Below are positions 25,783 through 37,124 of a stretch of 64,000 nucleotides of DNA, one piece after another. Every line of letters begins with the position of its first letter. Position 1 is the stretch's first letter. This DNA comes from JAPOUP01 sp965199865 (GTDB taxonomy: Bacteria; Pseudomonadota; Alphaproteobacteria; Rhodobacterales; Rhodobacteraceae), in NCBI GenBank assembly GCA_965199865.1, contig CBDATU010000019.1:80623-144622 (forward strand), written 5' to 3'. The translations under genes were made by a program, and so were the position numbers. Below the pieces are notes generated by a model. The model saw only the letters and a list, made by a program, of their open reading frames with translations. It searched no databases and was not told the DNA's origin.

Positions 25783-26772
25783 TCATTCCGCCGCCGTCCG
25801 CATGGCCCGTTTTGTGGCATTCGCCATTAGCCCGTCTCGAACCCAGGCATTGTCTTCCCAGTCCTTTACGCGGGTACCGAGGCGCTCGTGGTTGCAGGGA
25901 CCGTTGCCGCGCAGGACTTCGTGGAATTCAGTCCAGTCCGGTTCCGAGAACTCGTGATGACCAGTCTCTTCGTTGAAGCACAGCGCGTCGTCCGGGATCT
26001 TCAGGCCGAGATAATTCGCCTGCGGTACGGTTTGGTCCACGAATTTCTGACGCAGTTCATCATTGGAGCTGATCTTGATCTTCCAGGCAAGGGACTGTGC
26101 CGAATGCACACTGTTCCGGTCACTTGGTCCGAACATCATCAGGGACGGATACCAGAAGCGGTTCAGCGCGTCCTGGGCCATGTGGCGCTGGGCTTTGGTG
26201 CCGTTCGCCATTTTCATCATGATGGAATAGCCCTGCCGCTGGTGGAAACTTTCTTCCTTACAGATGCGGATCATGGCGCGGCTGTACGGGCCGTAGGAAC
26301 TGCGCTGCAGGGGAACCTGGTTCATGATTGCCGCACCATCCACGAGCCAGCCGATCGCACCGATATCGGCCCAGGTGAGGGTGGGGTAGTTGAAGATCGA
26401 GCTGTATTTCATTCGACCCTGGTGCAGTCGTTCCATGAGCTGGTCACGACTGACGCCGAGTGTTTCGGCCGCGCAGTAGAGATAGAGGCCGTGGCCAGCC
26501 TCGTCCTGAACCTTTGCCAGCAGGATGACCTTCCGTTCGAGGGTGGGAGCCCGGGTGATCCAGTTGGCTTCCGGGAGCTGGCCGACGATTTCGCTATGTG
26601 CGTGCTGCCCGATCTGGCGAATGAGGGTCTGACGGTATCCGTCGGGCATCCAGTCCTTTGGCTCGATTTTTTCGCCAGCGTCTATGCGGTCCTGGAAGTG
26701 GCGCTCTTCGGGCGTCATTTCCTCCCGGGATTTAACTGCGTTTCCGGTTGATCTGACCATCTGGGCGTACAT
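25783..26772 (-). CDS. paaA: Phenylacetyl-CoA epoxidase catalytic subunit PaaA
   Basis: 329 residues from the ATG at 26772; further upstream the frame is open but has no family similarity. PaaA holds the diiron centre that epoxidises the phenylacetyl-CoA ring. The two E-x-x-H ligand motifs are visible in LAKVQDEAGHGLYLY and ICKEESFHQRQGYS. FNYPTLTWADIGAIGWLVDG and the C-terminal GNGPCNHERLGTRVKDWEDN region are typical. It heads paaABCDE; a possible operator lies about 75 nt upstream. Confidence 0.97.
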   Translation of the reverse strand: MYAQMVRSTGNAVKSREEMTPEERHFQDRIDAGEKIEPKDWMPDGYRQTLIRQIGQHAHSEIVGQLPEANWITRAPTLERKVILLAKVQDEAGHGLYLYCAAETLGVSRDQLMERLHQGRMKYSSIFNYPTLTWADIGAIGWLVDGAAIMNQVPLQRSSYGPYSRAMIRICKEESFHQRQGYSIMMKMANGTKAQRHMAQDALNRFWYPSLMMFGPSDRNSVHSAQSLAWKIKISSNDELRQKFVDQTVPQANYLGLKIPDDALCFNEETGHHEFSEPDWTEFHEVLRGNGPCNHERLGTRVKDWEDNAWVRDGLMANATKRAMRTAAE

Positions 26773-26844
26773 GGGGTACCCGCCATTTCCAGTGCCTGCT
26801 GGATTGAAGCATAGTGGCTCCAGGACGGGTCGGCAACAGAAAAC

Positions 26845-26879
26845 GTTACATCTGAGAAAAGATTCCCATTTTCTGTAAC
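26845..26879. promoter_or_regulatory. Candidate operator upstream of paaA
   Basis: Inverted half-sites GTTACA (26845-26850) and TGTAAC (26874-26879) flank an AT-rich 23-nt spacer, and CAGAAAA / TTTTCTG copies overlap them in inverted order. It sits between the divergent paaA and paaZ genes, where a PaaX-type or TetR-type repressor would bind; a PaaX-like gene is encoded at 29664-30518. The sequence differs from the Escherichia coli PaaX site, so the regulator is uncertain. Confidence 0.45.
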
Positions 26880-27466
26880 ATACCGTGCATGAGAGGAAGG
26901 AGCCGTTCCGGCCTCTCGGTTCGCTCTCCTGGAAGCGGAGTGTCGAAACCTTTGTCCGATCATGGCCATGCCAGATTGGGCGGACGGATAACCTGAACGG
27001 GATTGAGGCATCGTGCGCCATGCGTTCGGGCCGATGCCAAACTGGCGACTCCCTGACCATCACGTCGTGCAGGAACCCCTGTAGGCCTCACGCAGCCGAA
27101 TTGGCGTTCGACGCAGGCGTGCCAGCGCCGTTTCCACCATATCCGGGAGTTCCGTATGGCTGGCCTTCGGCGCTCCATACGGATCGAAATGGTTCAGCCC
27201 ATTTTGGTCTTTCGGTAGCGGCCGCTGGACTTCAGGCCACTGCCAGTCTGAACCCACTATAGGCAATGGCGGTGGATAACGCCTCTATACGGCTGACCGG
27301 CGTCCGTGCTAGTGTTCGGTATTTCGGTCGCTCCAGTCATAGTGCGGGCGTTTGGCATGGTGGACGGGAAACATTTGGGAGTCAGGCGGCACGGCGGTGA
27401 CTTTCGTATGTGATTCCACTGATCACCCCTTCTGGTTCCAGCGAAATGAACAGTAGAGAGACGGGT
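26880..27466. other. paaA-paaZ divergent gap, no sure gene
   Basis: The gap holds the presumed promoters for both directions. A plus frame (26885-27262) and a minus frame (27060-27266, ending MVETALARLRRTPIRLREAY) are open, but show no recognised family and no good ribosome binding site. The minus frame looks mildly protein-like and could be a remnant. Confidence 0.35.
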
Positions 27467-29497
27467 ATGGACATAATCAATGTGGAAAGCTTCGCGTCCG
27501 GCCAATGGGTCGCGCCCGGCCAGGGCGCCCAGCGGGTGGCAAACGCCGCTACGGGTGAGACTGTAGCCCGTGTAGGAGATGGGTGCCTTAACTTCGGCAC
27601 TATGCTGGACTACGCAAGGAGCGTTGGAGGCCCCAGGCTACGCTCGATGACCTTCCACGATCGCGCTCGCATGCTGAAAGCTCTGGCGCTTCATCTCACC
27701 GATCGTAAACAGCCACTCTATGATCTGTCCTTCGCCACCGGTGCCACCCGGAAAGATCACCTGATCGACATTGACGGTGGTATTGGCGCGACATTCGTGT
27801 TCGCATCCAAAGGGCGCAGGGAAATGCCGGATGCACGTGTCTATCTTGACGGACCGGTTGAGCAGCTGAGCCGCAGTGGATCCTTTCTGGGACGCCACAT
27901 CGCCGTTCCGAAACGCGGAGTCGCGGTACATATCAACGCGTTCAATTTCCCTGTCTGGGGAATGCTGGAAAAACTTGCACCCACGCTGCTTGCGGGGATG
28001 CCAGCCATCATCAAGCCGGCCACCAGCAGCGCCTATGTCGCGGAACGTGCCGTCAGAATGATGCTTGATAGCGGACTGCTTCCCGAAGGTTCCATTCAGC
28101 TGATCTCGGGCGGAACCGGCGACCTGCTGGACCGCCTGGATGGGCAGGATGTGGTCAGTTTCACCGGCTCCGCCGCTACCGCCCACAAGCTCAAGGCAAC
28201 ACGGGCGATTCTCGCAGGTGCCGTTCCATTCATCGCCGAGCAGGATAGCCTCAATGCCGCGATTCTTGGCGCGGACGCTGCCCCTGGAGGGCCGGAATTC
28301 GATCTATTCATCAAGGAGGCCACCCGTGAGATCACGGTTAAGGCTGGTCAGAAATGTACCGCCATGCGTCGCCTGATCGTGCCTGAAACACGGATACAGG
28401 CGGTAATCGAGACACTGTCCGAGCGACTCTCCAGGATCCGCATCGGCGACCCCGTGGACGAGCGAACCCAAATGGGCCCGCTCATCTCGGGAGATCAGCG
28501 AAGCGACGTATTGGAGAAAGCCGACCTGCTTGCGACGGAAGCGGAACGGGTCTGCGGCAGTCCCGAGCGGTTCTCCGTCGCAGGCGCAGACGCGTCGAAG
28601 GGTGCCTTTCTACCACCGATGCTGTTTCACTGCGCGGATCCTGACACAGCCTCGACGGTTCATGCGACCGAGGCGTTCGGTCCCGTTTCCACGGTCATGG
28701 GCTATCGTGACACGGCACATGCCGCCGCACTTGCCAATCGGGGGGAAGGCTCTCTGGTTGCGTCAGTGTTCACCCATTGCAACGACATGGCCCGCGAGCT
28801 GGCGCTGGAGACCGCGGCGCATCACGGTCGGCTCTATTTCAACAACCGCGACTCCGCCGCGGAGGCGACGGGACATGGCTCGCCACTTCCGCACATGGTT
28901 CACGGCGGCCCAGGACGCGCGGGTGGCGGCGAGGAACAGGGTGGCATCCGCGGCGTGATGCACTACATGCAGCGCACGGCGGTTCAGGGTCCGCCCGACA
29001 TTCTCACCTCCATCGGAGGACCCTGGGTACCTGGAAGCACGGAAACCGAGGGTCCTGGGCATCCGTTCCGCCGCCGGTTCGGTGACCTGAGAATCGGGGA
29101 AACCCTCCACACGGCCGAGCGCGAAGTCACAATTGAGGACATCGTTCATTTCGCGGAGTTTACCGGCGACAGGTTCTATGCGCATCTTGACGAGGAAGCA
29201 GCGGCTACCAATCCATTCTTTCCGGGGCGGGTGGCACATGGCTACCTGCTTCTCAGTTTCGCCGCCGGTCTCTTTGTGGAGCCGTCGCCTGGGCCGGTAT
29301 TGGCCAATACCGGACTGGATTCGCTTCGTTTCATGCAGCCGGTCGTGCCGGGTGACCGCATCAGGGTACGTCTCACCGTCAAGCAGAAAACCTTGCGCAA
29401 CGAAGATTATGGCGAAGTCCGATGGCATGTCACATTGACCAACCAGAAGGACGATATCTGTGCCGAATACGAGCTCCTGACAATGGTGGCCCGCTGA
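27467..29497 (+). CDS. paaZ: Bifunctional oxepin-CoA hydrolase / semialdehyde dehydrogenase PaaZ
   Basis: 676 residues from the ATG at 27467; ATG 27446 is an alternative. PaaZ opens the oxepin ring and oxidises the resulting aldehyde. The N-terminal aldehyde dehydrogenase domain (about 1-520) has HINAFNFPVWGMLEKLAP, SFTGSAATA, the general base Glu258 in FIAEQDSLNAA and catalytic Cys297 in GQKCTAMRR. The C-terminal MaoC-like hydratase domain (about 545-670) has FAEFTGDRFYAHLD..NPFFPGRVAHGYLLLSF with the catalytic Asp and His. Fused length matches the family. It faces away from paaABCDE. Confidence 0.95.
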   Translation: MDIINVESFASGQWVAPGQGAQRVANAATGETVARVGDGCLNFGTMLDYARSVGGPRLRSMTFHDRARMLKALALHLTDRKQPLYDLSFATGATRKDHLIDIDGGIGATFVFASKGRREMPDARVYLDGPVEQLSRSGSFLGRHIAVPKRGVAVHINAFNFPVWGMLEKLAPTLLAGMPAIIKPATSSAYVAERAVRMMLDSGLLPEGSIQLISGGTGDLLDRLDGQDVVSFTGSAATAHKLKATRAILAGAVPFIAEQDSLNAAILGADAAPGGPEFDLFIKEATREITVKAGQKCTAMRRLIVPETRIQAVIETLSERLSRIRIGDPVDERTQMGPLISGDQRSDVLEKADLLATEAERVCGSPERFSVAGADASKGAFLPPMLFHCADPDTASTVHATEAFGPVSTVMGYRDTAHAAALANRGEGSLVASVFTHCNDMARELALETAAHHGRLYFNNRDSAAEATGHGSPLPHMVHGGPGRAGGGEEQGGIRGVMHYMQRTAVQGPPDILTSIGGPWVPGSTETEGPGHPFRRRFGDLRIGETLHTAEREVTIEDIVHFAEFTGDRFYAHLDEEAAATNPFFPGRVAHGYLLLSFAAGLFVEPSPGPVLANTGLDSLRFMQPVVPGDRIRVRLTVKQKTLRNEDYGEVRWHVTLTNQKDDICAEYELLTMVAR

Positions 29498-29542
29498 GTT
29501 TCGCTTCAATGGAGTTCGAATTCCTGTGCTGGATATGAGCCG

Positions 29543-29592
29543 CAGGCCCTCAATGACCAAAGTGAGTCCAGATCCGAGCCATGAAGGGCCTG
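29543..29592. promoter_or_regulatory. Inverted repeat between paaZ and the PaaX-like gene
   Basis: CAGGCCCT at 29543-29550 is mirrored by AGGGCCTG at 29585-29592, with further partial pairing next to it (CAATG against CATGA). It lies after the paaZ stop and 70 nt before the regulator start. It may be an operator for the regulator or a weak terminator; there is no T-run. Confidence 0.35.
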
Positions 29593-29663
29593 TTGTTCGA
29601 ATCGCTCCACCATGCGCATTCATGATCTGTAGCGGATCCCGGCACCGCCGAATATAAGGCACC

Positions 29664-30518
29664 ATGGCAAAAGGTGACGCAGCCTCTCCCGGTGAAATGA
29701 TCGGCCGGCTCAGCGAGCTTGGAAACCCGCGTGTCTGGTCTGTGGTCATTACGGTGTTCGGAGATTCGGTGATGCCTCGTGGTGGCATAGTGTCCGCAAG
29801 CGTTCTGTCGGCGATCTTTCATCGACTGTCGATCAGGGCGGAGGCCCTGCGCGTGGCACTTCACCGACTTGCCAGGGACGGTTGGATCGTTAGGCAAAGA
29901 TCCGGCCGAAACAGTCATTACGCTCTATCGGACAACGGTCGCGCCAGGTTTCTGCCAGCCTCGCTCCGCATCTATGCGGGAGCACCGTCCCTCAGTGGAC
30001 CCTGGCGGATTGCTGCGCTGAGAAAGCCCCCGCGCCCTGAAACAGCTATGTTCGAGGCTGGTTTCCTGCAGCTCTCCCCGACGCTCTTTCTTGGGCCGCA
30101 CCAGGCTGGCCAGCTACCTGCCAATGCGGAAGCTGTCGAGGGCGATCTCCGGAATTTGCCCGACTGGGCCCGTGCGGTTCTTGTCCCGGAGCCTCTGCAG
30201 CGCGACTATTTCCGGCTTCATTCGACTCTTTCGGAACAGATGGATGCTCTTGAGACTGTCGCTAGTGCCGAACCGTTGGACGCCGTTGCTCTGCGCACTC
30301 TGCTAATTCACCATTGGCGGCGTCTGCTGCTGCGCCACGCTGACGTTTCAGCGGAGGTACTGCCCCTGAACTGGCGTGGGGAAGATTGTCGGACATTGGT
30401 TCTCGCCCTTCACGAAGCGCTTTCGCGGAGTGCTGATCCCTGGCTTGACAACGCAATCGGGCCACGGGGACCGAATGAATTTGGTAAGGAGCCGACAGCT
30501 CCCCTTTTCCAGGTATAG
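29664..30518 (+). CDS. paaX: PaaX-family transcriptional regulator
   Basis: 284 residues. PaaX represses paa genes until phenylacetyl-CoA binds it. The N-terminal winged-helix region reads VWSVVITVFGDSVMPRGG, LSAIFHRLSIRAEALRVALHRLARDGWI and RSGRNSHYALSDNGR, the classic PaaX pattern. The C-terminal part has LIHHWRRLLLRHAD.. as in the family. Its place beside paaZ supports local control. It is closer to the group of PaaX-like proteins in Alphaproteobacteria than to the E. coli protein, so the ligand is assumed. Confidence 0.88.
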   Translation: MAKGDAASPGEMIGRLSELGNPRVWSVVITVFGDSVMPRGGIVSASVLSAIFHRLSIRAEALRVALHRLARDGWIVRQRSGRNSHYALSDNGRARFLPASLRIYAGAPSLSGPWRIAALRKPPRPETAMFEAGFLQLSPTLFLGPHQAGQLPANAEAVEGDLRNLPDWARAVLVPEPLQRDYFRLHSTLSEQMDALETVASAEPLDAVALRTLLIHHWRRLLLRHADVSAEVLPLNWRGEDCRTLVLALHEALSRSADPWLDNAIGPRGPNEFGKEPTAPLFQV

Positions 30519-30666
30519 CCAACCAATCCGGGCTGCTTATGTCTCAGCCGAGAGCCTCATGATGCGACGGACCTGGTGTCCAGCCAGTCCGCCTGCGGTA
30601 AATTCGGGCCCCGTTCTACACCCTGCCTTGCGCAAGTCATCTCCCGATCCACCGAGAACGTTCTGC

Positions 30667-30743
30667 TGGCGACCCCTGAAGGACTCGAACCCTCAACCTG
30701 CTGATTAGAAGTCAGCTGCTCTATCCAGTTGAGCTAAGGGGTC
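30667..30743 (-). tRNA. tRNA-Arg (anticodon TCT)
   Basis: On the minus strand a full cloverleaf starts GACCCCT and ends AGGGGTC, discriminator G and an encoded CCA. The anticodon stem GCTGA/TCAGC encloses the loop CTTCTAA, giving anticodon TCT (codon AGA, Arg). The T loop GTTCGAGTC is normal. tRNA genes are common integration sites; a toxin-antitoxin module and an inverted repeat lie just beyond its 5' end. Confidence 0.97.
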
Positions 30744-30822
30744 GTCACAGGCATCTGTGCGCCAACCGCAGCTAGGAATCAAGACGTCAGTGCGCCCAAC
30801 CGGTTATTCCCGTCATCGCCCT

Positions 30823-30917
30823 ACTTTCACTTCGGAGCGCGACGCCGGGCCCTTTCCTCCGCTCGGGTGCCGTCCTCTCTTCGGGAAGAATCTGGAGTCG
30901 CGCTCCAGAGTGAAAGT
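30823..30917. repeat. 95-bp imperfect inverted repeat
   Basis: The 21-nt arm at 30823-30843 (ACTTTCACTTCGGAGCGCGAC) is written here in two parts, ACTTTCACTT and CGGAGCGCGAC; the arm at 30897-30917 is its complement at 19 of 21 positions. The 53-nt spacer is GC-rich. It lies between tRNA-Arg and the vapC stop. It could be a small palindromic repeat element, or the ends of a lost insertion. Confidence 0.55.
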
Positions 30918-30933
30918 CGGTGCCAGACCAGGT

Positions 30934-31320
30934 TCACACCAGTTCCACCGGTGGGCCAGATTGCTCCTGGGTCCGATCAGCCGTCAGCAGAGGCCAACCC
31001 TCCTCTCGGGCCTGGGCAATCAGAATGCGATCAAACGGGTCGGCGTGATATAGGGGAAGATCCGCAACTTGCAGCGTATGACCGATCGTGATCGGCAGTT
31101 CCACCCAACCATTCGTTACGAGGCCGACACGTAGCGCGACCGGATCAACATGGAAGTCCTTCCTTACTATTGCCGCCTTGATGACGACCTCCCAGATACT
31201 CGCGGCCGAGACATGGGGAAGCTCCCCTTCATCGGTCAGGCGCTCATGCGCAATTGGGCTCAATCGTTCCGGCATGTAAGCGGCCCAAAGCATCAAATGC
31301 GTGTCTACCAGAAGACCCAC
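30934..31320 (-). CDS. vapC: VapC-type PIN-domain toxin
   Basis: 128 residues. PIN-domain RNases cut RNA at a cluster of acidic residues; here Asp6 in LLVDTHLMLWA, the Glu in SAASIWEVVIKAA, Asp in HADPFDRILIAQA and Asp in LLTADRT are all in place, so the toxin appears active. The sequence fits the VapC group that pairs with Phd/YefM-type antitoxins. Its start lies inside the antitoxin frame, as is common. The antitoxin gene is frameshifted in this sequence (see next entry), which would be expected to be harmful if the toxin were expressed. Confidence 0.88.
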   Translation of the reverse strand: MGLLVDTHLMLWAAYMPERLSPIAHERLTDEGELPHVSAASIWEVVIKAAIVRKDFHVDPVALRVGLVTNGWVELPITIGHTLQVADLPLYHADPFDRILIAQAREEGWPLLTADRTQEQSGPPVELV

Positions 31321-31546
31321 CGGCTGGACGCCTCCTTGATCGCGTCGGCCCTGATACGATCAAAATCGTCTGGTACACTCCCTTGCCCGCCAGAAAACCG
31401 ATACGGCGTGGCCCCTCTGGCGCGATCGGTTCGACCTTCACAAGCGGCACGCCTGCCCGTGCGATGATGAAGTCCTCGCCCTTCGCCGCTGCGGCCACCA
31501 GCCTGGACAGGTTCGTTTTTGCCTGATGCATGTTGACGGTCTTCAT
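31244..31546 (-). CDS. Phd/YefM-type antitoxin, frameshifted C-terminus
   Basis: The N-terminal half MKTVNMHQAKTNLSRLVAAA and GEDFIIARAGVPLVKVEP is a normal Phd/YefM DNA-binding domain. After RRIGFLAGKG the frame turns to an unrelated tail and runs to 100 residues, overlapping vapC. The next frame instead reads SVPDDFDRIRADAIKEA, the usual toxin-binding C-terminus, and stops a few codons into vapC. One base is missing near 31385-31390, at a GGG run. The displayed product would bind DNA but probably not the toxin. Either a real mutation or a sequencing error. Confidence 0.75.
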   Translation of the reverse strand: MKTVNMHQAKTNLSRLVAAAAKGEDFIIARAGVPLVKVEPIAPEGPRRIGFLAGKGVYQTILIVSGPTRSRRRPAGGSSGRHAFDALGRLHAGTIEPNCA

Positions 31547-32049
31547 GGGTCAGCCCCCTTAGTCCACCACCTGAACTAAGCTGTCCTTCCTGGCAAGACT
31601 GATCCTGAGTGTTGGGGCCAAGGGATCAACAGTTTCCAGAGTTCCACTCCAGGCCACGACATCGGGCATATCGGGATTTTCCCGGAGCGATGGCGGAGGA
31701 AAGGGCCAGGCGGCGGCGGTTCTCGCCCTTTACACCCTGATTATGCTCTGCGGAGGGCGACAGCCCCGTCGATTCGGGACATGGAACCGCTGTCCGGAAT
31801 CGGGCCGACGCGTGGAAACCACCAGTAATTTCGTCGCTGAGCGTTTCGTCCACCGAGATTCTCCAAATGAACCTTCCTTTATCAGGTCTGGAATGCCATA
31901 TGGAACAGACCGTGCCATTCCAAACCACGATGCCGGCAATTGGGCCACCGACGGATCGGCAATGCCTGGCTTGGGTGCGGGAAGCTGCGCCTTCACCCTG
32001 GACCGGAGCGAAAACGAATCCAATTCTGGAATCTGGAGGATTTGCCGCA
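31547..32049. other. vapBC-uvrB gap, no sure gene
   Basis: Frames on both strands are open for up to 100 codons but show no family, and their composition is not gene-like. The right end must hold the uvrB promoter. I looked for the alphaproteobacterial LexA pattern GAAC-N7-GAAC and its complement and did not see a clean copy. Confidence 0.3.
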
Positions 32050-34209
<2,160 letters not shown>

Positions 34210-34610
34210 CCGAATGGTGCAGCCATTTTGAATTTGGGAGGTTGATGACCTCGGGAGCCTCGGCACTTCCTGCCAACCGATCCATTTCGCCTCCACCGTT
34301 TCACCTCCACCGTCATCGGTTTCCCTGGCCTGGGTGTATGCGCCTTCAGCCATCAGAATGGGGCCCGCCGCGCAACAGCAGGACCACCGGTTGAGGGTCA
34401 TCAGCAGAGCGGCAGGGAAAACGGACAATGACAGGTCGGTGGCTTCCTGTCTTTCACGAAGATGTTTCCGCGTCCGTAACGCACATTCACGGTGAATGAC
34501 CGTAATCGCCGACCTGATGACATTCCGGTTGTCCGGTGGCGGAAAGATCGATCATTCAATGTGGGCACCAGCTGATCAGAACGGGGTTGGCATGGGAAGC
34601 GGTTACCCGC
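34210..34610. other. uvrB-parC convergent gap
   Basis: The 400 bases between the two convergent genes have no credible frame and no clear T-run terminator that I can identify. Confidence 0.3.
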
Positions 34611-36953
34611 TCATGAGAACTGATTGTCCTTTGGGAATCCGTATGGAGGCCGACCTCCGGCGCTCGCGCGTTTCGCCTTCCACTGTGACATATCCGCCTG
34701 ATGGCGGGTTTTTCCCCCGCCCATGGACCATGTCAGCCCCTTTCCAAAGTCAAAGGTTGTAAGGTCCGAAAGCCCACCTTCAGGGTCCCGCGCCCGCTTT
34801 CCACCTCGCTGATCGTATTTCTGCAGCCGCACACCCTTGCCACGAGACATTTCCGGAAGTTCATCGGCGGCGAAGACCAGGAATTTCCCGTTGCTGCCAA
34901 CCACCGCGAGATGATCGCCCTCAAGCGGCCTGCAGATCCGGGCGGAATCACCATCCCGGAGGTTCAGGATCTGCTTTCCGTTTCGTGTTTGGGCTACGAC
35001 TTCATCCTCGGGAACGATGAATCCATATCCTGCGGCCGATGCAACAACCAGCTTTCTTCCGGGGCCGTGGATGAAGAGGGCGATGATGTCGTCCTCATTC
35101 GGCAGATCAACCATCAAACGGACAGGTTCGCCCATGCCCCGACCACCAGGCAGATTCGACGCAGAAAGCGTATAGAACCTGCCATTTGTACCGAAAACCA
35201 GCAGCCTGTCCGTGGTTTCAGCGTGAAAGAAATGCAGACCCTCATCTCCGTCCCTGAACTTCAGTTCCTGGTCAAGAGAGATGTGTCCCTTCATGGCCCG
35301 GATCCAACCCATCCTGGAACAGACAACGGTGATCGGCTCGCGTTCGACCATCGCCTCCAGGGGCATGTCCCCGACCTCCATTGCCTCAGCGAATTGAGTA
35401 CGACGGGCCCCAGCCCCGAAGTCCTTTCCGAACTTCCTTCGGACCTCTCGCAGCTGTTCAGCGATCCTGGCCTTCTGAAGGTTCTCGTCTTCGAGCAGAT
35501 CCTCCAATTCGGCCCGTTCCCGCATCAGGTCGTCCCGTTCCCGGCGCAGTTCCATTTCCTCCAGCCGCCGCAGCGATCTCAGGCGCATGTTCAGTATGGC
35601 ATCGGCCTGGATTTCGGAGAGGCCATTGGCGTCTGAGTCCGCGGCAGGCGGACTGACATAGTCTTTCTCAGAGTCCGCTCGTGTAAAACTGCGTGACCAG
35701 TCTTCGCGCAACAATGCAGCCTTGGGACTGTCATCATAGCGGATAATTTCAATTACACGGTCAAGATTCAGAAAGGCGACAATGAAACCTTCGAGTATTT
35801 CAAGCCGGTGATCTATCTTTTCCAGCCGGTGCCGCGCCCTGCGCAGCAATACCTCGCGCCGATGGTCGAGCCATGCGCGCAGCGCTTCCTTTAGCGAACA
35901 GACCTTTGGCGTACGCCCATCGACTAGCACATTCATGTTGAGACTGAACCTGATCTCGAGATCCGAGCGCCGATAGAGCATGTTCATCAGAACATCGGGA
36001 TCGACGTTTTTCGATTTTGGCTCAAGAACAAGCCTGATGTCGTCTGCGCTCTCGTCGCGGATATCCGCTAGAATTGGCAGCTTCCTGTTCTGGATGAGTT
36101 CAGCGATGCGCTCGATCAACTTAGCCTTTTGCACCTGATAGGGAATTTCGGTGACAACGATCTGCCACTGGCCCCGACTCAGGTTCTCGATCTCGTGCTT
36201 TGCCCGCAGGCGAAACGCGCCGCGACCGCTTCGATAGATCTGCGCGATGCTGTCGCGTGGTTCAACGATAACGCCTCCCGTGGGAAAGTCCGGTCCCTGA
36301 ACGAAGTTAAGCAAAGTGTCATCACGGGCGTCCGGCGATTTGACCAGGTGAAGGCAGGCGTCGCATAGTTCGACGATGTTATGCGGGGGAATGTTTGTGG
36401 CCATGCCCACGGCAATGCCGCTCGCGCCGTTCGCCAGCAGATTCGGAAAGGTTGCGGGTAACACAACCGGTTCCTGTAGCGTACCATCGTAATTGTCGCG
36501 AAAATCGACGGCGTTTTCATCGAGGCCGTCCATCAGAGCCTCCGCGGCCTCCGTCATCCGTGCTTCGGTGTAGCGGCTGGCGGCTGCGTTGTCGCCGTCG
36601 ATGTTTCCAAAATTCCCCTGCCCGTCGACCAGCGGATAGCGTACGTTGAATTCCTGGGCCAACCTCACCATGGCATCGTAGATCGCCGCGTCTCCATGTG
36701 GATGGTAATTGCCCATCACGTCGCCGCTGATCTTTGCCGATTTGCGGAACCCACCACCGGATCCAAGCCGGAGTTCCCGCATCGCGTAGAGAATGCGTCG
36801 ATGCACGGGCTTAAGGCCATCGCGTGCGTCCGGCAGCGCACGGTGCATGATGGTGGACAGCGCATAGGTAAGGTATCGGTCTCCAATGGCACGGCTCAGC
36901 GTCTCAGTGCTCACGGGAAACTGGATATTGGGGTCTTCGGTAGTCCTGCTCAT
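34611..36953 (-). CDS. parC: DNA topoisomerase IV subunit A
   Basis: 780 residues from the ATG at 36953. ParC cuts and rejoins DNA to unlink daughter chromosomes. The breakage-reunion domain has the quinolone region HPHGDAAIYDAMVRLAQ and the active Tyr128 in AAASRYTEARMT. GQGNFGNIDGDNAAA and IPPHN are typical. The C-terminal domain has only loose beta-pinwheel blades and ends in KRASAGGRPPYGFPKD. Topoisomerase IV rather than gyrase is indicated by the N-terminus (FPVSTETLSRAIGDRYLTYA) and the missing GyrA box. parE is not in the window. Confidence 0.94.
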   Translation of the reverse strand: MSRTTEDPNIQFPVSTETLSRAIGDRYLTYALSTIMHRALPDARDGLKPVHRRILYAMRELRLGSGGGFRKSAKISGDVMGNYHPHGDAAIYDAMVRLAQEFNVRYPLVDGQGNFGNIDGDNAAASRYTEARMTEAAEALMDGLDENAVDFRDNYDGTLQEPVVLPATFPNLLANGASGIAVGMATNIPPHNIVELCDACLHLVKSPDARDDTLLNFVQGPDFPTGGVIVEPRDSIAQIYRSGRGAFRLRAKHEIENLSRGQWQIVVTEIPYQVQKAKLIERIAELIQNRKLPILADIRDESADDIRLVLEPKSKNVDPDVLMNMLYRRSDLEIRFSLNMNVLVDGRTPKVCSLKEALRAWLDHRREVLLRRARHRLEKIDHRLEILEGFIVAFLNLDRVIEIIRYDDSPKAALLREDWSRSFTRADSEKDYVSPPAADSDANGLSEIQADAILNMRLRSLRRLEEMELRRERDDLMRERAELEDLLEDENLQKARIAEQLREVRRKFGKDFGAGARRTQFAEAMEVGDMPLEAMVEREPITVVCSRMGWIRAMKGHISLDQELKFRDGDEGLHFFHAETTDRLLVFGTNGRFYTLSASNLPGGRGMGEPVRLMVDLPNEDDIIALFIHGPGRKLVVASAAGYGFIVPEDEVVAQTRNGKQILNLRDGDSARICRPLEGDHLAVVGSNGKFLVFAADELPEMSRGKGVRLQKYDQRGGKRARDPEGGLSDLTTFDFGKGLTWSMGGGKTRHQADMSQWKAKRASAGGRPPYGFPKDNQFS

Positions 36954-37124
36954 AGATGCTGAGATAACATTTGCACCAAGGATTAGGCAAGCGCCGTGTG
37001 GCGATGGTTGCCGTATCCGCGCATCTGGGCTGAAGCTGCCCATGCCGACAGATTCAACGCCCCCCACTTCTCACCTAGGCGCAACGAACACCGGTACCAT
37101 CTCGGGAAATGGACCTGGCTGAAA

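Noticed and set aside
26885..27262. Possible 125-residue protein between paaA and paaZ
   Set aside because: No ribosome binding site or recognised motif; lies over the divergent promoter region.
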